DNA from: Halisarca cf. caerulea
Lineage: Eukaryota; Porifera; Demospongiae; Chondrillida; Halisarcidae
DNA: 12,500 nucleotides
Assembly (NCBI GenBank): GCA_963170055.1
Contig: CAUJGJ010000037.1
Coordinates: forward strand, 34,201 to 46,700
Direction of reading: 5' to 3'
In this document: positions 8,666 through 12,500 of the stretch, one piece after another
How positions within the stretch are numbered: position 1 is the stretch's first letter
Layout: each line of letters opens with the position of its first letter
Made by a program: the position numbers and the translations under genes
Notes under the pieces: generated by a model
The model's input: the letters and a program-made list of their open reading frames with translations, nothing else
What the model was told of the DNA's origin: nothing
Database searches by the model: none

Positions 8666-8967
8666 TATCTTCCAAAACAGGGTAGGGACAATATAATATT
8701 CTAAACCTTTACTACACAGCCACCTGTTTACATACAACAACTGTGAGATACGTAAAAGAACACCCGGAGACTGACCTACGCCATTGACATGTCACAGCAA
8801 AGGTCACAATACGTACGTACATACACACATCAGTTCCACTTCACAGCATACAATACTGCACATACTGTGTAGTACATACATACGTACACATGTGATGAAG
8901 AGCTCAAGAAAGAAGAGTAAACTCAATAGGTCATGTGTATGTACGTACGTACCTTGTGTATTAGCAC

Positions 8968-8970
<3 letters not shown>
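8666..8970. other. Unique DNA with GTAC-rich patches
   Basis: Contains ACGTACGTACATACAC near 8811-8826 and ACATACATACGTACACATG near 8875-8893, the same palindromic word set as at 5.0-6.1 kb. No gene seen. Confidence 0.4.
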
Positions 8971-9031
<61 letters not shown>

Positions 9032-9128
9032 CGTGCGTGTGTGTGTGTGTGCATGCATGCATGCGTGCGAGTGCATGTGTGTGTGTGTGTGCGTGTGCAT
9101 GCATGCGCATACGTGCACACACACATAT
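8971..9128. repeat. Compound (GT)n/(GC)/(AC)n alternating purine-pyrimidine tract
   Basis: The tract starts as (GT)n, passes through GCGTGCGTGCG and GCATGCATGCATGC blocks, and ends in TACGTGCACACACACATATA. Over about 158 bases purine and pyrimidine alternate almost without a break, the exception being GCGAGTG near 9068. The GT-rich start and AC-rich end are complementary. Confidence 0.96.
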
Positions 9129-9307
9129 ACACAACTATGTACATGGGAGTGATTTTAACTCAATGTTGCTACTTATGTAGGTTCAATTCTTCAAGAGACA
9201 CAAATGAGTATGTGCACCGAATATCACTCCAGACACAATGTGACTATGACAAGCTGTGATCAAGAGACTCATTTCGCAAAACGCCACAGAAGACATACAG
9301 GATACAA

Positions 9308-9428
9308 TTAGTTATATCCTGTCCAGGTGTGCTACAGCAGAAAATACAGTGCTGATGACCTTGGGCTTTGCCCTCGGTCAGTCAGCACTGTATTCCTGCT
9401 GTAGCACACCTGGACAGGATATAACTAA
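9308..9428. mobile_element. Hairpin (foldback) element, copy A
   Basis: The arms 9308-9360 and 9376-9428 are inverted copies: the outer 33 bases (from TTAGTTATATCC to CAGCAG) pair perfectly, followed by one asymmetric mismatch and more pairing to GACC/GGTC. The 15-base centre (TTGGGCTTTGCCCTC) can add a GGGC/GCCC stem. No clear target-site duplication is visible and there is no coding capacity. Copy B (11250-11388) has the same ends and core. It could be a MITE-like element or the source of a long hairpin RNA; sequence alone does not decide. Confidence 0.8.
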
Positions 9429-9556
9429 TACCTGTATAGTGCCAAATTTTCGTAGTTGACCACTTTTGAAATATTCGTGGAAACAAATTTCGCAGATCTG
9501 TCCTTCAACTGAAAAGTAGCCAATGGCTAAGTGGGTGTCCCAGTCTAAATAAGATT

Positions 9557-9576
9557 AATCCAATCCAATCCAATCC
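9557..9576 (+). repeat. (AATCC)4 pentanucleotide run
   Basis: Four exact AATCC copies follow CAGTCTAAATAAGATT. Short tandem pentamers of this kind often form the 3' tail of LINEs or SINEs, so the DNA just upstream (about 9430-9556) could be a retroposon end. No box A/B promoter or reverse transcriptase is visible. Confidence 0.85.
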
Positions 9577-9869
9577 AACTGCCACCTACCAAATAGTGTG
9601 CCATTTTTTGGCGGTGCCAACAGTTTTGTACTTCAGCACTAACCCTTCAGAAACGTGAAAGTTAAGCTCCTCAAAAATTAAGTTCTATACATCACCCCAC
9701 ACTCTACTTCCAGGTGATGGTGGTTGCTATAGAGATGTTGGACAAGCAGACACCGTAAACATCAGTAGTACTGCTACCAGCCAAAGTGTTCATTGCCACA
9801 TTGGTAGCTAGGTAGTAATAGTTGTCAAGTACGTAGCTGTTGTCATGGTAATTGTTGTTATGTAACAAC
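9577..9869. other. Unique DNA, no supported gene
   Basis: Mixed sequence containing GTAGTAATAGTTGTCAAGT and similar AT-rich words. The open minus-strand frame of the exon candidate at 9870-9959 continues into it as far as 9808 but becomes threonine-rich and probably intronic. Confidence 0.35.
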
Positions 9870-9959
9870 TGCCCAACAAATAACTGTCATGAAAGAACAC
9901 TATCTCAGAAGGTGTTGCCATAAAGACACATGAAAGGTCATAAAGAAGGGTTGGAAAGC
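9870..9959 (-). CDS. Candidate exon V of a minus-strand gene, product unrecognised
   Basis: A very good acceptor (CTGTTACCTTTTTTAG|GC, exon start 9959) opens the frame FPTLLYDLSCVFMATPSEI followed by VFFHDSYLLG. The two leading bases GC complete a GGC codon with the G left by the donor of the exon at 10101-10291, so the two join in phase across a 141-base intron. The 3' end is uncertain: I used GGGCA|GTTGTT, a weak donor, and the frame stays open to 9808. The peptide is hydrophobic and strand-like. No family recognised. Confidence 0.4.
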
Positions 9960-10100
9960 CTAAAAAAGGTAACAGTATGACCACAACCAGCTCCAAATGG
10001 TTCCCACCAGTTCCCACTGCTTCCTGCCAGTTCCCACCAGTCTTGACCAGCTCCCAAAGCCCTCACACCTCCCACAAGCTCCTACACTAGCTCCTTCCAC

Positions 10101-10291
10101 CTCCCTCCAGCTCTACAGTGTCTACAACAGCCATAGTATTCTCAACAAGTACAAAGTGAGTGCTGTCTTTTGCCCTGAAGAGCAGCCACAGGTATACAAT
10201 GGCCAATACATTGGATGAGTTGGGCTTCTCACAATGCTTCAGGGTCACAGGGTTGGGCCTCGGGATGGACTTCACAAGGAAGATATCAGTG
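10101..10291 (-). CDS. Candidate exon IV of a minus-strand gene, product unrecognised
   Basis: The minus strand is open for 191 bases from acceptor TGTACAGTCCAG|C (start 10291; TGTACAG| at 10296 is an alternative) to donor GGGAG|GTGGAA (end 10101), with 63 whole codons. It begins TDIFLVKSIPRPNPV, then KHCEKPNSSNV, a hydrophobic LAIVYLWLLF, and DSTHFVLVENTMAVVDTVEL. Composition is clearly protein-like and unlike the repeats around it. The single leading base fits the phase-2 end of the exon at 10557-10626. If the donor is skipped, a TAG follows a few codons later. I do not recognise the family. Confidence 0.5.
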
Positions 10292-10311
10292 CTGGACTGT
10301 ACACATGCAAA

Positions 10312-10483
<172 letters not shown>

Positions 10484-10556
10484 CATAATACATTATCTAT
10501 GAGTACTTGTGCATATGAACACTATTCAGGAATGAGACCACAAAAGAGCTACGTAC

Positions 10557-10626
10557 GTATCTAAGAGCTGTACAGTCACACACAGTACTACAGCAGCTGT
10601 ATGAAGGGATTCTTTCAAGGGAGAAT
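10557..10626 (-). CDS. Candidate exon III of a minus-strand gene, product unrecognised
   Basis: Acceptor CTATTGTACACAAG|AT (start 10626) and donor TTAGATAC|GTACGT (end 10557) bound 70 bases. The leading AT completes a GAT codon with the G left by the exon at 10832-10935. The trailing AC completes ACC with the C of the exon at 10101-10291. The peptide SPLKESLHTAAVVLCVTVQL is a good hydrophobic helix. Another frame of the same stretch is also open (SLERIPSYSCC), so the choice rests on phase compatibility and composition. A second donor lies four bases downstream within GTACGTACG. Confidence 0.45.
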
Positions 10627-10831
10627 CTTGTGTACAATAGGTACGCAAATGAGAGGAATAGTAGGGAAGGATTCTCAGGAGAAAATGCAAACAAAATACA
10701 CAGGGTAACATTGCTGGTTAGCAGTCAATCCTTGAAAGTTTATTTTGAAAAAGTACATTTCTTGAACAAATCTCGAAAGTTCTCCCCAGTGGAAGAATCC
10801 TGCTATACAACACACTGCATACCAAACTCAC

Positions 10832-10935
10832 CAACTACGGAATTCTTGTCAGAGCCAAAAGCACATATACATTGGGAGTTTTGTGAGACGTTGAATCTTT
10901 GGAAGCTCTTGGGTGCTTGCTTACCAGGAAACCAC
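10832..10935 (-). CDS. Candidate exon II of a minus-strand gene, with a WIPI/WDR45-like segment
   Basis: Acceptor CTGGAATCCTCTGCAG|G (start 10935) and donor GTAGTTG|GTGAGT (end 10832) are both strong and enclose 34 whole codons with one base at each end. The peptide runs WFPGKQAPKSFQRFNV then SQNSQCICAFGSDKNSVV. The spacing of SF, F, V, CICAFG and N-V resembles the last beta-propeller blade of WIPI3/WIPI4 (WDR45B/WDR45), phosphoinositide-binding autophagy proteins, as I remember that family. Against this, the phase-compatible next exon (10557-10626) does not continue the expected CADGSYYKF-type strand. I call the exon with more confidence than the family. Confidence 0.5.
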
Positions 10936-11176
10936 CTGCAGAGGATTCCAGGTAGAGTGGACTTGAAGCAACATGGAACCTTCACAACACACACAGGTGG
11001 GACTATATACACATATATGTACGTAGTAAATTCAGCCATTTTTGTCCATTGTAGAGAGGTTGCCCAATCTGGAAGGTTCAAACATTTACTGCATGGTACG
11101 AACAGGAAGCAATATTTTGGGACCTCAAGTGATGTCCTTTGTGGTGAGGTTTATTATACTGTGTCCTTAGTATGTA
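10936..11176. other. Unique DNA, no supported gene
   Basis: A plus-strand frame from 10630 to 11253 (207 codons) crosses this stretch. Its end is a translation of TATG/GTAC repeats and its middle is antisense to the better-supported minus-strand exons, so I regard it as a shadow. Nothing else seen. Confidence 0.35.
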
Positions 11177-11249
11177 CGTACGTATATACAATATGCATAA
11201 ATGTATGTATGTATGTACGTATGTATGCATGTACATCTGTACATATGTA
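11177..11249. repeat. TATG/GTAC simple repeat
   Basis: Words such as GTACGTACGT, GTATGTATGTATGTACGTA and GTACATCTGTACATATG run up to the left end of hairpin copy B. Confidence 0.85.
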
Positions 11250-11388
11250 TTAGTTGTATCCCTCCCAAGTGGAATGTGCAGCTAATACAATCACACTTTT
11301 CCTTAATCACCTCGTCCTGACGCCCTCAGTGATTAAAGAAAAGTGTGATTGTATGGCTGCACATCCCACTTGGGAGGGATACAACTAA
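11250..11388. mobile_element. Hairpin (foldback) element, copy B
   Basis: Arms 11250-11310 and 11329-11388 form a stem of about 60 pairs with two single mismatches and one asymmetric bulge (CTA versus CC) directly after GCAG. The ends read TTAGTTGTATCC, matching copy A with one compensated change. The centre (CTCGTCCTGACGCCCTCA) can add a CGTC/GACG stem and keeps the GCCCTC block of copy A. No coding capacity and no clear target-site duplication. Confidence 0.82.
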
Positions 11389-11760
11389 CTTGTGTCATGA
11401 GATGGTACTAATGAATTTGTCCTATACATTGGCCTGTGATCTTGCGCAATGGTGAGAGGTCAAGGGAAATGAAGTTAATTGTTTGTCAGGAGTTGTTAAT
11501 GACTTGATTACAAGTGTGCTGTAGAGCTGAACCTTGATTGCAAGTGTGCTGTATAGTAAATCAAAAGTGTGCTGTATAGCTTATACAAACCACTTTTTTC
11601 CTTTGATCTACCTGCTCACCATGACACAAGTACCTATGAATGCATGTATGTATGTACATTTGTGCAGTATGTATGTATGTAACACTACGTATGTATGTAG
11701 TTTAGGTATGGGAATAATCTGGATATACGCACATACGTACATACGTACGTATATACGTAC
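11389..11760. other. Unique DNA with a short triplicated motif and GTAC patches
   Basis: AAGTGTGCTGTA(G/T)AG occurs near 11512, 11542 and 11564, a small irregular triplicate. TATG/GTAC words occupy about 11640-11700 and 11728-11760. No gene seen. Confidence 0.5.
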
Positions 11761-11865
11761 TGAGTGTATGAAAAATTGTACTGTGCCAGAGGATGTTAGT
11801 GAGATCCCTGCACCTATGTACATACCACACCCTCAGTTCGGCAGTATTTGAAACATCCCATGTGA
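11761..11865 (-). CDS. Weak candidate exon, product unrecognised
   Basis: Minus-strand AG at 11866-11867 and donor CACTCA|GTACGT (end 11761) bound 105 open bases. The peptide TWDVSNTAELRVWYVHRC then RDLTNILWHSTIFHTL is protein-like, but the acceptor lacks a pyrimidine tract, a second frame is open over part of it, and its phase does not join directly to the exon at 10832-10935. The donor also lies inside GTAC-repeat DNA, where such sites arise by chance. Confidence 0.2.
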
Positions 11866-11896
11866 CTAACGTGCATTGGTATATACACAGACAATT

Positions 11897-11899
<3 letters not shown>

Positions 11900-11961
<62 letters not shown>

Positions 11962-11980
11962 ACGCGTGCACGTGTGTGCG
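11900..11980. repeat. (GT)n microsatellite ending in a CG-containing palindrome
   Basis: About 61 bases of TG repeat followed by CACGCGTGCACGTGTGTGCG. A 14-bp perfect palindrome, GTGCACGCGTGCAC, spans 11958-11971 at the junction. Confidence 0.96.

Positions 11981-12500
<520 letters not shown>

Noticed and set aside
9170..9200. GGTTCAATTC resembling a tRNA or SINE B box
   Set aside because: No matching A box at the right distance and no cloverleaf can be drawn.
9256..9459. 67-codon plus-strand ORF
   Set aside because: It reads straight through hairpin element copy A, whose arms dictate the sequence.
10630..11253. 207-codon plus-strand ORF
   Set aside because: Its last part translates TATG/GTAC repeats, there is no recognisable domain, and it lies antisense to exon candidates with better splice signals.

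Overview
The window looks like non-coding-rich nuclear DNA of an animal, most likely a marine invertebrate. It has no bacterial-style gene packing, no long uninterrupted ORF with a credible protein, many long (CA/TG)n microsatellites, at least five minisatellite arrays, short inverted-repeat elements, and exon-sized open segments bounded by GT/AG splice signals. A sponge is my best guess, from the GTAC/TATG palindrome-rich repeats and the small hairpin elements, but this is an impression and not a demonstration.

Layout. 1-700: a TA-flanked element with Tc1/mariner/pogo-like ends (150-664) whose interior is a 22-copy 17-bp minisatellite. 700-1600: mostly unique DNA with one possible minus-strand exon. 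1598-2804: two long (AC)n tracts around a 21-bp array. 2805-4980: mostly unique DNA with one plus-strand and one minus-strand exon candidate, a 30-bp triplicate and a 26-bp direct repeat. 4980-6160: GTAC/TATG palindrome-rich repeats, a CpG-richer patch with E-box and NRF1-like sites (5585-5680) and a 33-bp minisatellite. 6476-6824: two abutting minisatellites (23 bp, then 39 bp). 6825-8970: unique DNA with two small minus-strand exon candidates, between TG tracts at 7.4 and 9.0 kb. 9308-9428 and 11250-11388: two related long hairpin elements. 9.87-10.94 kb: the best gene evidence, four consecutive minus-strand exon candidates with three compatible reading phases, one intron being largely a 168-bp (AC)n tract. 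11.9-12.5 kb: two more TG tracts, the last running off the window.

Gene content. I infer one or more spliced genes running mainly on the minus strand. No product is identified with confidence. One exon carries a CICAFG-type segment resembling the last propeller blade of WIPI/WDR45 proteins, but the apparent next exon does not continue that match. Most long ORFs here are translations of tandem repeats.

The most interesting signals are the paired hairpins, which share ends, a core and an asymmetric bulge next to GCAG while their arms differ but stay self-complementary, and the transposon-like element filled with a satellite resembling its own end sequence.
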